Assembly: GCA_015039315.1 (NCBI GenBank) | Contig: WIDE01000049.1 | Span: 13,439-77,438 of the forward strand | DNA length: 64,000 bases | Direction of reading: 5' to 3' | Origin: Clavulina sp. PMI_390 | Lineage: Eukaryota > Basidiomycota > Agaricomycetes > Cantharellales > Hydnaceae | Shown: positions 1 to 10,594 of the stretch, in pieces | Position numbering within the stretch: the stretch's first letter is position 1 | Layout of the letters: every line of letters begins with the position of its first letter | Notes under the pieces: model-generated | Told to the model about the DNA's origin: nothing | Seen by the model: the letters and a program-made list of their open reading frames with translations, nothing else | The model's database searches: none | Made by a program: the position numbers and the translations under genes

Positions 1-66
1 TATTCTCCCGCCACCAATTCCATTCATCTCATCACAGGGATCAGCTTGTCGTTGTTCCAAAGATTC

Positions 67-1305
67 ATGACGAGGCAGTCCCCAAACACGACGGCGATAT
101 TGCCATGGGAAGTCATTTCTCTCATTCTTGAGCAGTGCGATCCAAAGTCCCTAAAGGCGACAACCCTAACTTCGAGACCAATGAAATTCGAAGCAGATCG
201 GTTTTTATGGAGGAGACTCCAACTCTGGCATGACGACTGGCCAGGAACTTTCCCTCCATTCCTTCACTCCGAGAGGGCTCTCCATGTGAAGGAGATTATC
301 ATTACGCTCCTCGGTGATCCGCCTGATGGCGGCCTCATAGCGGCCTTCCAATTTCGTAAAACGATGGAACACATGGTCAACGTGGCCCGTAACCTCGAGT
401 CGCTCTCGGTATTCGTTGAGGTTGATCACCCGAACTCTTCCACACCAGCGATCTCGAAATTCGGATCTGGTGTTCTGAATGACCTCATCGACCACCCTTG
501 TCCAAAACTCCTTGCGCTTGAGCTTCAAGTCATCGGGCCTGGTGGAATGCTCCTACACCCTCGTGATATGGAGGTGCTTTACAACAACCACCCACTGCTT
601 GAGAGTCTGACTCTCAATATCCCGCTATCGGAAAATGTCATCAATCAAACGTTGGTCACTCCCGGCTTTCCCCACCTGAAAGAGCTGGAGGTGTCAAATC
701 TAGCCCAATTTCACCTAGGCAAGGGATGCCGCCTGAAGCGCATCAAACTTAAACTCCAAGCATTCATGGTGGCCACTGAGATGATGTTCGCTGAGGTTGA
801 GACATTCTCGCAATCACTGGTGGGCTTTAGCCTCCACTGGGAGGTTGACTCATTCAGCAATTCCCCACTCAGATTCGACAAATTAATTAACAGAGCATTT
901 GGCATAAGTCTTCCAATGCTCGAGGTCCTTTCTTTTCGCTGCTCAATTTCTGGTTTCGATCTCAATGGGTATTTCAATATCGATAAGGAGGCAGAGGGCA
1001 TCCTTTGTGCTGCGCTCCTCAAAGTCAGGCAATTTGGGCTTCGGCCACGGTTGCGTTCGCTCAAATTTGCGCAATTCTCGGTCGAAAATATAGAGCTTTC
1101 CACTCAAGCACTGTTTCGAGACGCACCAACAAGCCTGAAATACATTGAAGTGCTATTCCCACCAAAGTGGGCCAGTTCCACAAGTCCGGTCAAACTCGGA
1201 GAACGGCATATGGTCAATAAGAGGATTGGTGAAGCTGGGTGTCCGATCTTCCTTCATACCCTGATCCCCAGTGGAGATGGGCAGGTGAGGGATCCTATCG
1301 TATAA
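67..1305 (+). CDS. F-box/leucine-rich-repeat-like protein
   Basis: A single-exon reading frame of 412 residues. The first ATG is at 67; the open frame extends 21 nt upstream without an ATG. The N-terminus (ILPWEVISLILEQCDPKSLK, about residues 12-31) has the LP.E....I...LDP.. pattern of an F-box. An RFLWRRLQL segment follows, common just after the F-box in agaricomycete proteins. The rest is rich in spaced leucines (LESLTLNIPL, LKELEVSNL, LEVLSFRC), as in irregular LRRs. Known role of the family: substrate receptors of SCF ubiquitin ligases. The substrate here is unknown. Mushroom genomes hold large families of such genes, and two more F-box-type genes lie in this window (31.6 and 59.5 kb). 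The F-box call is from pattern only. Confidence 0.72.
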   Translation: MTRQSPNTTAILPWEVISLILEQCDPKSLKATTLTSRPMKFEADRFLWRRLQLWHDDWPGTFPPFLHSERALHVKEIIITLLGDPPDGGLIAAFQFRKTMEHMVNVARNLESLSVFVEVDHPNSSTPAISKFGSGVLNDLIDHPCPKLLALELQVIGPGGMLLHPRDMEVLYNNHPLLESLTLNIPLSENVINQTLVTPGFPHLKELEVSNLAQFHLGKGCRLKRIKLKLQAFMVATEMMFAEVETFSQSLVGFSLHWEVDSFSNSPLRFDKLINRAFGISLPMLEVLSFRCSISGFDLNGYFNIDKEAEGILCAALLKVRQFGLRPRLRSLKFAQFSVENIELSTQALFRDAPTSLKYIEVLFPPKWASSTSPVKLGERHMVNKRIGEAGCPIFLHTLIPSGDGQVRDPIV

Positions 1306-1890
1306 ATAGTTCGCGACCTCTGACAGGACTTTGGGCAGGATCCGGCCATTTACATTGCTAGGCGGCAGACGATCACACATGAGTGACAAAACCACATCGT
1401 GGAACATCTCCCAGCGTCCTGAAGCTTGATCCCCTCCAAGTTTTGGATTGTTCCGCCCCTGCTGAATGTTTGTGTTTCCACGTTCAAATCCGTCCTTCAA
1501 CGTCCACTGGGCAACATGCCATCTCCCCAGTCCAATCCGGCCGATCATTACGCTTCACGGAGATGAAGAGGATGGTTGGCTGGTTGAACCAACTATTGTT
1601 GTTCGTTGCTCAAGCTTCATCACCCAGCATCAGTCCGAAACTACTTCTTGAGAAAGCCAGATATTGAAACTTTGCTAGTGCATCGCTTCGATAATTTTTA
1701 TATGCATATACTGCGACAATATCAATGATCTTTACTTCATCCCCAGACCCCCGGGTCTAGACAGCGTGCGTACCTCCTAATAACAAACGGCATCGTGCAC
1801 AGTTGACGTTTGTGCCAAGTGTGTCAAAACCAGCTCAACAGAACGACGCAGATTAAACATTTATCATGCAATGCATTCATTTCCACAACT
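1306..1890. other. Intergenic, convergent 3' ends
   Basis: This lies between the F-box gene stop and the ENP2 stop. Short open frames on both strands have no start context or family pattern I recognise. I see no gene, RNA or clear repeat here. Confidence 0.6.
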
Positions 1891-4800
1891 TTACATAGCC
1901 CTGAATGTATTCCGGCTCCCACTGCGTACGTTTGTTCTCCTCTTTGTGCGCCCCTTCCTCCCATCGCCTTCATCGCCATCTTCTCCAACAGCATCACCTC
2001 TTCCTCCTCTCCCACTACCACCTCTCTCCATCCCAGCACCAAACCTCTCAACTTTCCCTCCACCGTTTCCTGAGCTCCCATTTTTCTCCTTCCGCCTCGC
2101 AAGCTGATCAATTCCACGACCGTCATCGAATATTGAGTCATCTCCTGCTCCTCCATTTTGTGAAGGAACCCAAGAGACCTCGACGCCGCCTCCAGGAAGG
2201 TACATAGCGTGGTCGCTGGACTTTCCCTTTGCCGACACGGACCCTGATGCCGATGCTGAGGAACCGGCTGATCGAGGCACACGCTCGCCGAATGCTGCCT
2301 CTTTGTCACGGGCGGAGCCTCTCCCAGAAGAGGACGAGAGCGCGTTGGAAGGGCGAGCAGGCGCGAGTTTGGGTTGTTGGCGGACAACCGGGGATTTGGT
2401 GCTGGTGAATGATTGTGGTTGGGATTTTTGGTTGGAGGAGTGTTTAACAGCTGAGAGAAAGGATGAAGAGATGGGGGCGGAGTCCAATTCGCCATCGGGT
2501 TGTCGGGCTCGCGGGTTGTAGCTAATGAGCTCTGGATTGATTTAGAGTTTCGCAAGGAGGAACAATGGTCAGTTCAGCTAACGTAGCGAGCACAAAGCGG
2601 AAGCTTCCTACCTCCTTCATCGCTACTGTCCCCACCATCATCGTCGTCACCGCTCTCCGGGCTGCTCTCACCAAGGCCATCAGATGACGGCCGATCACTC
2701 TCTTCCTCCTCTTCTTCTACAGCAGTCTTCCGCTTGCCCTGTGAGGGAGTTCAAAACCCATCAGAATGTGTAGATAAGGAAATCGAGTATCACAAGTACT
2801 CACCAAGCTTGAGCTCGCGCCGATCGTACCCGACGCTCGCCCAACACCGACGGAAGCAGGGTTGAGCAAGGCATACTCGCGACTGGATTCGTCTACCTGG
2901 AACGCCGAGTTCTCGAACAGAGCCTTGAACCGGTCGTCTGTCAGAATAGACTTCTTCTCTGACTGCTTCGGCGCAGGCTTGTCCTCTCCATCACCATCGA
3001 CCTCCATCGCATCCTCTTCTCCAGCACCCGCTTCTGTTGTTGCCGCGGCTTTCCGCGCCGCGCGTTTCGCCTCTTTTCTCCTCTCCCTCTCTTCCTCCCT
3101 CAACACCTTCTCAGCCAGCGCGCGGTTAACCTTGGGCAGACCGTCCTTCCCTCCTGCTCCCTTGGCCGCGCGGATTCGAGAGTCAGCAAGCTTGGCCATC
3201 TTGTCTGATATAACGCGCTCGCGAGCCTCGGCGTATGCATGTGGGTTGGCGATGACGCGTGCGGCGTCGTATAGCTTGAGAGCCATGAAGTATCCATGCA
3301 TATAGGGTTTAAGAGCGGGTGTGCCAACGAGATGGGATAGCCCAAGTCTGCATTCGTATTATGAGATCAGTTTGCTTCGTCAGCGATGCAAGACAGTATC
3401 AATGGATGGGATAACACGTACGAGTCCACTTCAGCCCGATCCACAAACTTGAAGTCATCATACACGTTCCGCACGTTATCACCCTCCATCTCCTCGGTGA
3501 TATTGTCGAGGAACGTGCACCACCGAGGTGCAGGGCCCAATTGAGGGATGTAGTACGAGGTCATTTGGATGCCCTCATTCGCGGTCATGAGCATCCCTGT
3601 CCCAGGCAGGTGGTGAACAGAGTTGACGTCGGTTGCAGGGGTAATGGAGGCGAAATTTGACTGGGGCTGTGTTGAGCGAGGAAGTTGTGTATGAGAATTG
3701 AGAAATGGTGGAGTAGGATTTGAAGAGTCGAGTAAAGAAGAGGATAATGTCAGCGACTATACTCAGTGCATGATGGAAAGTAGATGAGGCGAAGACATCC
3801 ATCGGTGGAGGACAGGCGAAGTTCATATAAAGAGAGAGTGCTACACATGCCTCGTTACGATTCCACACTTTGATGACTTTGCGATCCGCGCTCACTACTA
3901 ACCCACCATCACCTGCCATCTTCGCGCCACTACCCTCGACCCACCCCACATGTTTGATAGGAAGGCCATAGCCCTGGTCTTTCGTTGCGTATGACCTTGG
4001 TGAACGCAAATCATACAGGAGTGTGTGACCTGTTGACGTCCCGACAGCTAATGATAGCCCGTCTGAACGAGAAGCAAGTGCCGTGACAGCGGGAGAAGAC
4101 GAGGCGGAGGTGAGAGCGGAAGGCATGGATGTGGCAAGGGATGAGGCGCCTGAGAGTGAGGTCCACGGCATCGATAAAGAGGCGAGTCGTGATCGACTCC
4201 GAGGATCCCAGAACTCGACCGTCCCTCCTCCTCCCGACGAGTCCGAGCCTTCGGTTCCAAATGCCCATAGCTGATGAGCAGGATTGACATCAATGCAGTT
4301 CACAGCGCCGACTCGGTCTTCTGATCCACCATTGTTAAGTTCCAGAGGGCTGAGGAAGCGGCCTTGGTCGAGGTTGAGCCTGTAGACGTCTGAGCCCGAC
4401 GCACCAACGAGTGCATCGCAGGAGGGGTATGAGTAGGCGAGACAGCGCCCGAATTTGGGTATGCGGGTTCGGTGGTGCAGGCCGCCTTGAGTGTGTAGCT
4501 CGAGGGTCCGATCGGCTTGGAGGTGCATGGTTTTGGTCCAGTCATCCGAGAGGATCTGGATTCGAGGAAGGATAAGAACAAGTACGAGGATATTAGGGTG
4601 CATATAGATACATTACATAGCAATTTCAGTGAAATCTTCTGGACTAGGGAGAATGAATCAAGGACGTACGACGAAATCAACATTCTCGCAATCTGCGTGC
4701 CTCTCAAACTTTAGTGTGAGCTCATCCAGATCAAACACTCTCATCTGCGGTTTGTATACCCCAGTAGCAATAGCATGATGTCCATCACGTGTGGTTCGTA

Positions 4801-5020
4801 TCCTGATGCTGGCTTCGGGGAACTCAAAGTGTTGAATGAGGTCGATCTTGCCCTCGATCTGTTCTTTGACAACCGCACGCTTGCCCTTGCCGCCCTTGGC
4901 AGCGCGTTTTCGAGTGAGCCAATCTGGGAGAGCAGAAGAAGAGCCAGAAGGTGCCCCGTTGACTGTGTAGACTTTGACGAGCTCTGCAGGCTGAGCAGCG
5001 GCAGAGGTGATGCCGACCAT
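1891..5020 (-). CDS. ENP2: ENP2/NOL10 ribosome biogenesis WD40 protein
   Basis: Six exons: 4670-5020, 3851-4555, 3422-3660, 2804-3347, 2612-2738 and 1891-2531, totalling 2607 nt (868 aa) in consistent phase. The N-terminal part (LPDWLTRKR, IDLIQHFEFPEAS, ATGVYKPQMRVFD, LSDDWTKTMHL, GGLHHRTRIPKFGR) follows yeast Enp2 and human NOL10. WD repeats continue through VEFWDPRSRSRLASL and KVIKVWNR. The middle has MTANEGIQMTSYYIPQLGP and PRWCTFLDNITEEMEG. The NUC153-type motif LTDDRFKALFE is followed by an acidic, basic tail ending SRNTFRAM, matching the yeast end. Known role: an essential nucleolar factor of the small-subunit processome, for 18S rRNA maturation. The second intron appears to use a GC donor (GAG|GCATGT). 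The start was chosen as MVGITS at 5020 because it aligns with the family; an in-frame ATG lies 11 codons upstream. Confidence 0.93.
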
Positions 5021-5342
5021 CGCACCAATGTAATGCGGAAAAGAGAGAAGCAATCAAAGAGCACCTCTGCAGTACAGCCAGGCCCGATCGAGCGTAGTGA
5101 TGCTAGTACGAAACCCTTCGCTCTTAGGGAAAAAAAAGCAAGCAGCCAGACTCAAAGCGATGTGCCACCGAACACAAAAAGTTTGAGTTTTCGTTTGCTG
5201 ACATAATCGCATTGAATTTATTCTTTCTCTTCCTCTCGCTTCCGACTCCTGGTCGTCCCATTCTCGTCTTCACCCTCCGCCTCCCTTCTTCCTCCTCTTT
5301 TCGCCAACGACCACGGCAGTAGAGACGACGGCAGTGACGACA
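5021..5342. promoter_or_regulatory. Shared divergent promoter ENP2 / SCS7
   Basis: A 322-bp gap between two divergent start codons must hold both core promoters and 5' UTRs. Long pyrimidine tracts precede the SCS7 start, a common fungal core-promoter feature. I see no clear TATA box. Confidence 0.5.
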
Positions 5343-6926
5343 ATGAGCGTAAAATCCTCAGCCACGGCACCCGCTGCCACCACCGTGAAAACCCGACTGC
5401 GTATATTTGCGGCCGCAGACGTCGCCAAGCATACGACGAAACGCGACTGCTGGGTCATCCGGGACGGCAAGGTGTACGACGTCTCGCCCTTTGTGGATGA
5501 CCATCCTGGTGGAGATGACCTCATTATGGCATGGGCTGGCAAGGATATTGGTGCCATCATGGCTGATCGGAGCGAGCATGAGCATTCGGACAGCGCATAT
5601 GCCATGTTGAGCGAATATCTCGTCGGCAAGATTGGCGCAGCAGCAACGATCGTCGACGAAAGTTAGTCCTTTGATTATTTAGATTCTCCACCCTCTACTT
5701 GCTTGCATGCTGACAATTTCTTGGAAATTTTCGTATAATAGACTGGGAGGCAACGGATGATTTCCATCCCGAGGAGACCCTGCCCGAGGAGGACTTTGCG
5801 CAGTGCGAGTTCCTCGACTTGAGCAAGCCCCTCCTGCGCCAGGTCTGGGAAAGCAACTGGAGCAAAGAGTTCTATCTGCAGCAGGTGCATCAGCCCCGAC
5901 ATGTCACCAAGACTGCGAGGCTGTTCGGGCCCAACGTTCTCGAGGTGAGTGAGCTGACCAAACCAAACCCCGTCAGCACTCATGACAAACCCCGGACTAT
6001 TCACTTACCCCAACCTTCCTTCCTAAATCACTAGATGCTCACTCGCACAGAGTGGTACGTTGTCCCGCTCGTTTGGGCACCCATCTTCTCCTTCCTCTAC
6101 CTCCGCTCGACCCTGCAATTCGCCGGCCTCGCCCCACCAACGGCACTGCAACACTTCCACGAGCATCTCCCATTCTCCGTCGCCCCGCTCCTGTCATCGT
6201 TCAACTCCACATCAGCGCCGATAGCAATATCGTCGGCTGCCCCTTATGCCCTCTCGTCGATCCCGGCATCAGCATTCCTCAAGAGCGGGGCATGCTTCTT
6301 CCTCGGCAATGTCATTTGGACGATCCTTGAGTATACACTCCATCGCTTCTTGTTCCACATCGATGCTTGGCTACCGGACACTCCCTTCTTCCTGATGCTG
6401 CATTTCTTGCTGCACGGTATCCACCACTACCTCCCTATGGATGGGTAAGTCTCGTTCCTTTCTCCTTTTTCAATCGTGCCGTCCAGATTCCTCTATGAGA
6501 AGCTCCCTATCCACCCTCCGTGAAAAGATCAGATGACTGACTATGCGACACATTCCATGTCCTACAGGTTACGACTAGTTATGCCACCAATTCTTTTCTT
6601 CTCGCTCCAGCTCCCCTTCACCCAACTAGCGCACGTCATCTTCCCAACTGCCGTCGCTAACGGGATCATCAGCGGAGCGTTCGCATTCTGTACGTCCTGT
6701 CCCTTCATACACCAGTCCCCAGCACCCCACACTCATCATCATCTCCACTATAATAGACGTCCTGTACGACTGCATGCACTATGCGCTGCACCACACGAAG
6801 CTCCCCGAGTATGTCCGTCAACAAAAGAAGTACCATCTTGCGCACCACTACAAGAACTTTGAGCTTGGGTATGGCGTCACGAGCAAGTTTTGGGACTGGG
6901 TATTCGGGACGATGCTTGTCGTCTAG
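5343..6926 (+). CDS. SCS7: Fatty acid 2-hydroxylase (cytochrome b5 fusion)
   Basis: Five exons: 5343-5661, 5742-5944, 6035-6444, 6568-6689 and 6757-6926. The total is 1224 nt (407 aa), phases consistent; yeast Scs7 is 384 aa. The N-terminal cytochrome b5 domain shows DDHPGGDD (heme His) and a second HEHSDSA site. The C-terminal fatty-acid hydroxylase domain has the di-iron histidine motifs HRFLFH, HGIHH, HYALHH and HHYKNFELGYG, with hydrophobic segments around residues 180-260 and 310-345. Known role: an ER membrane enzyme that alpha-hydroxylates the very-long-chain acyl group of ceramides in sphingolipid synthesis. The HHYLPMDGLRLVMPP junction crosses an intron and matches the family HHYLPMD..RLVMPP block. 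The start ATG at 5343 is the first methionine in frame. Confidence 0.95.
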
Positions 6927-7371
6927 GATCGCCACCCCTTTTATTTGCCTATATACCTCGTTCTCATCCAGCTATTCGTCCTCCCCACTCAAGTCATTTA
7001 TGTACCCTATCCATGCATGGTGCCGGTTGTTATTTGGACTTCTTTTGCTAGCTCGTTCCTTAGACTAGTACTCTCCGTTCGTTGTTTTGTCCGATCTCTG
7101 CTAGTACTAGCAGTTATGTTGACCTGGTCAATTCTGGCGATCTCCTCAACTCGATCAGACCTAATACCATCCCCTTCTCTTCCACAATCTCAACGAGCTG
7201 GGCACACCTCGATTGGTATACACAGGATGATATTAACGGCGAACGCGCCTTGAAGGAGGTGGATAATACAATAACATTGACAAGAAAACCACAAAGTGGC
7301 ATACATAGGTGAGGCGAGACTCAACGACGCAGTCGTGAACCAGCCCAATATTTGGGGATTGAGGGATACAG
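6927..7371. other. Intergenic between SCS7 and the glucanase remnant
   Basis: This contains the SCS7 3' UTR and the 3' flank of the convergent glucanase fragment. Open frames are short and not supported. Nothing else is visible. Confidence 0.6.
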
Positions 7372-8338
7372 TTACTGCCAGATGGTCACATTCTTGATGA
7401 CCCAGTAGGCGTCTAGAGGAAAGACATTAAGATAGATGAGGACGGGACCGCAAGGTGAGAGAAAGGAAAGCGTACCGTCGTAGTTGCGCGGGTTAGCGAC
7501 CATGTCCGTGCATGCTCCAGGGCAACCATTACCCGTGTACGCATCCGTGGCCCATCCACCACACAGCGTCGTGTCGAACTATGATATTTTGATACGCCAA
7601 ATAGGTTAGCTTGAATCTCGAGCGCACAGCGATGGAAGAGGTTTAGACTTACGACGATGCTTTGGGAGGTGATGAGCGAGGTGGTGGGGCAGGACGAGTC
7701 GCTGGGGAGCATCCCCGTAGGCAGACCCCATCCGTCAGGCTTGGGTGCGTGGCCTGCCTTGACGTCCTGCGGGACGGCGTTCCTTGGCCATTGCCCTGCG
7801 GAGAAAGAAATCCAAGTATTGATATCAGAACCGGAGGAACAAGGGAGATGATAGACGTTACTCACAAACTTTGGCTCCAGCGCTATTCAAGAGGAGAGCA
7901 AAGACACCTCCACCAGCAGCATTGAACGGATCGCCGTACATGGCCTGCGCAGGGTCATTCGACGTGAAGAATCCACACCCTGCATCTGCTGTGGCGTTTG
8001 ATGCGCAGAGGGGGTCGCCACGGCCTGGGGAGGTAACCCAGTTGGAGGGGACGTTGGTCGTGTTGCAGGCTGAGGGGTAGCCGGTATGGAAGGTTACTTG
8101 GTTGTTCGTGCTGTAAAAATTTGATAGCGTTAACGCAGATGAGTATCATGTAGATCACGAAAGAGACGATCCGGTGGGATCGATACTTACATATTGTTGA
8201 CGCCCTGTTTACATTATGAGTGACCATCGGCATGGCTGGCGGTATGATTCAGAGGAAAAAGCTTACCTCGATGATGTCGATCTCTCCCTGATTAGGCCAA
8301 TTTGGCCCCACGGTCCACAGCGTATAATATGTTTGTAC
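7372..8338 (-). pseudogene. 3' half of split WSC-GH16 glucanase gene
   Basis: Six exons: 8267-8338, 8191-8204 (14-nt microexon), 7866-8110, 7653-7795, 7476-7578 and 7372-7412. They total 618 nt (205 aa plus stop), phases consistent. The first exon holds WTVGPNWPNQGEIDIIE, with the GH16 catalytic ExDxxE (EIDIIE: nucleophile Glu and acid/base Glu). The tail (QWPRNAVPQD, FDTTLCGGWATDAYTGNGCP, YWVIKNVTIWQ) is typical of basidiomycete GH16 laminarinase-type enzymes. There is no start codon, signal peptide or N-terminal beta-sheet here. They lie about 9.9 kb away at 18245-19124 on the same strand. The break is exactly at the 10-bp direct repeat bounding the insertion, so this half is probably not expressed as an enzyme. 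Confidence 0.9.
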
Positions 8339-8340
8339 CT
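8331..8340. repeat. 10-bp direct repeat, left flank of the insertion
   Basis: The sequence gtttgtacct is identical to 18137-18146 and bounds the 9.8-kb insertion. The bases on either side differ, so the match is exactly 10 bp. On the minus strand it reads AG|GTACAAAC, so it overlaps the splice acceptor and the first exon bases of the interrupted gene. Confidence 0.85.
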
Positions 8341-9928
8341 TTCCTTTTTAGGAAGGAGCTAAGCGCGGGGAATGGAGGAGTTTTGCACTTGCGTAATTCA
8401 TGTTCGTCAGCGTTCTCCTTGTGCAGAATCGCCCACTATCGAGCAATGGACAACTTCTCGACTGAGCTGCCCTGGACGTCGCATCTGTATTGTCCCAAGC
8501 TCGCACTTTCTCTCTAGGCTCGCCGCCGAGGTTTGAACCAGTAGGTAGGAGTACGAGAGACAGGGCCGGACATTGTTGCTGGGAGGAATTCGAGGGTCGT
8601 GGGCCGTGACTGTAGCGTGGAGTCACACACCGCTTTTGGGCTGACGGACTCGGCTCTGTCTTTCAACATTCACTCTCGGGATGTATCTCCTAGTTGCTTC
8701 TCCGTCTCCGTCCTACGCATTCCTTCTCCGTGGCCGCCCATCTGTTTCCCATTCCCTCAAGGAACGGTCATCCACGCGTCATTGCCGTCGTTGGACCAAT
8801 CCTAATATTGATGGGGCTCAGCTTTGGCTAAGTCGCACTTTCTCGTCCTTGTCTGCTGCATCTTTTCGGCTAGTACGAGCCTCATTGTGCATCTTGATGG
8901 ATTCAACCGCGCATACAACGTGAAGAAACGGTACGCTGCTCCCATCCCTCCGCTCGCTGCAGAAACTCTGATTGTCACAGCATTGCTAGATAATATCTCA
9001 GGGCAAGGAGTGGGAGACAGGTACCATACAACTCTTTCGACACCCTCAGAGATGAACTTGTGGTTTTCGATCAACGCGCGAACATGTCGTGTCCAATGTC
9101 CTTCCACATTCGAGCACCGACAGCTCCAATGCGACAACAACTGCTGGATCACCATGGAGGAAGTTCCGGTGAGCCTAGATCCCCTGGGAAACTCCAACCG
9201 CAGAAATCAACTCAGATGACAAGCCCCACGACACCCGCACGAATATAGATGCCCCCTCAAGTAAATAGCCTTTCCATGTCCTCGAGCGGCAGCTGTATAA
9301 GTAGTTATTTGCCACCGAACCTATGTAAAGCGCCTCGCGTTGGGGGCCGAGCGCAAACAGCGCCGGTCCATTATTACAGTCCTTCTCGCTGCACTGCTCC
9401 GTGGCTGGCTACGTGAACGAGACTTTTCCACATTCTTATTCATTTCTCCCGTTCTCTCTGTACTGCACGCGATTACACTCGTTCATACATCTTTCTCCAA
9501 TGCTAAGTAACAACATCTCAACAAATGTGGTGAGTGCTGCGACCTCCTGTTTCCTTTGAGGCAATGATGACGTCGCTGTGCTGGTTGATCGAGGCACCAA
9601 CCCGCCATCACGTCCACCGACTCACACCGTGGCGATTACATTTTAGAAAAAAAAAATCAGTATTTTGCATGTTGGTATACTCTCGTCCTGCTCTCAGCAA
9701 CAGCCACCCTCTGCGACATTCTGTGTTTGACCTCGATACCTCCACTTGCCTTATTTGGGCATACGTCTAGGGTTGCCTCCACGGGTATGGCCTGCCCTTT
9801 CTTATTTCGCAATTTTGGCATCGTTCATGCCGTTATTCTCCTATCATATCCCCTGGCTTCCGTCCACCGTGCGGCTTTGTTCTCTTTCTCACTTGAACCG
9901 AGTGATCCGCCATGGCGTGCACCATAGT
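8341..9928. other. Non-coding left part of the element
   Basis: No convincing gene. The very end has a short palindrome, TTCC-TTTTTA-GGAA, at 8341-8354. A 17-bp string (gctaagtcgcactttct) at 8827-8843 recurs at 10702-10718. The ORFs at 8802-9219 on both strands have no recognisable motif. This could be decayed cargo or the recombinase-distal end of the element. Confidence 0.5.
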
Positions 9929-9946
9929 TCTCGCTCATCCCCCACG
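9929..9946. repeat. 18-bp target-site duplication, 5' copy (LINE)
   Basis: The sequence tctcgctcatcccccacg is identical to 10577-10594 and brackets the LINE fragment. The length is typical of target-primed reverse transcription. Confidence 0.8.
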
Positions 9947-10576
9947 TCCGCATTCGCTGGACCCGCCAATGGGCCGCCCACGCTGCCACAACCAACCACC
10001 GCTCGGGCTTCCGAGCAGCCAACTCCATCCCTCCGTCCACCAAACCCTCCCATCGCCTGTGCTCCCTACGGCCCAAGATACTAGCGAGAGTCCTCCAATG
10101 CCGAACCGGCCATGCCTTCATTGGCAGCTACTACGACTACTTCAACATCCCCGAGCCCACCCAGTGCCCATGCGGCGCCTTCCAGACCCGCAACCACATC
10201 CTGCTCAACTGCCCCCGCTTCGACGACTTCCGTCCTATCCTAAAGGACAAAAAAGGACGAATCGACCTAGAAGACCTGCTCGGCACCTCAAAAGGGTGCA
10301 AGCGCCTCATTCGCTTCATCAAAATCACGCGTGCCTTCGACAAGACGGCGAGAACGTAAATCCATACTATATGCCCATGCCCCTCCCCTATACCTTCCCC
10401 CTACTATAACTTAACCCGCATACCACTCAAAGCACACCAGACCAGACGGCTCAGACTAGTCATATATAGACCCGATAGCGGTTAGCCTACAACCCATGTA
10501 ATAAACACTGTAGTATAGCTCCCGCCCTAGGCGCCAAGGTTGGCAGCCCGACGCGGTAAAACCGATTCTCTCTCTC
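9947..10576 (+). mobile_element. 5'-truncated non-LTR retrotransposon (LINE) copy
   Basis: From 9947 to a TAA at about 10360 runs an open frame without ATG. It ends in the C-terminal module of fungal LINE polymerases: a basic helix (RWTRQWAAHAA), RVLQCRTGHAFIGSYY, a Cys/His cluster (PCPCGAFQTRNHILLNCPRF style: CxCG...H...C) and LLGTSKGCKRLIRFIK. An in-frame stop just upstream and the 18-bp duplications at both sides show that the copy is truncated at its 5' end. A 3' UTR of about 215 bp follows. Known family: Tad1-type LINEs with a C-terminal RNase H or zinc knuckle. The copy lacks the reverse transcriptase, so it is dead on arrival. It lies inside the larger recombinase element, hence inserted there after the element's sequence existed. 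Confidence 0.85.
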
Positions 10577-10594
10577 TCTCGCTCATCCCCCACG
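10577..10594. repeat. 18-bp target-site duplication, 3' copy (LINE)
   Basis: Second copy of tctcgctcatcccccacg, directly after the 3' end of the LINE fragment and a short CT-dinucleotide run. Confidence 0.8.

Noticed and set aside
1153..1548. 131-codon minus-strand ORF over the end of the first F-box gene
   Set aside because: It is antisense to the F-box C-terminus and has no splice partner or family pattern; treated as a shadow.
8824..9219. 131-codon plus-strand ORF with signal-peptide-like start inside the element
   Set aside because: After MAKSHFLVLVCCIFSAS the rest has no motif, no introns and an overlapping equally long antisense ORF; not enough support for a gene.
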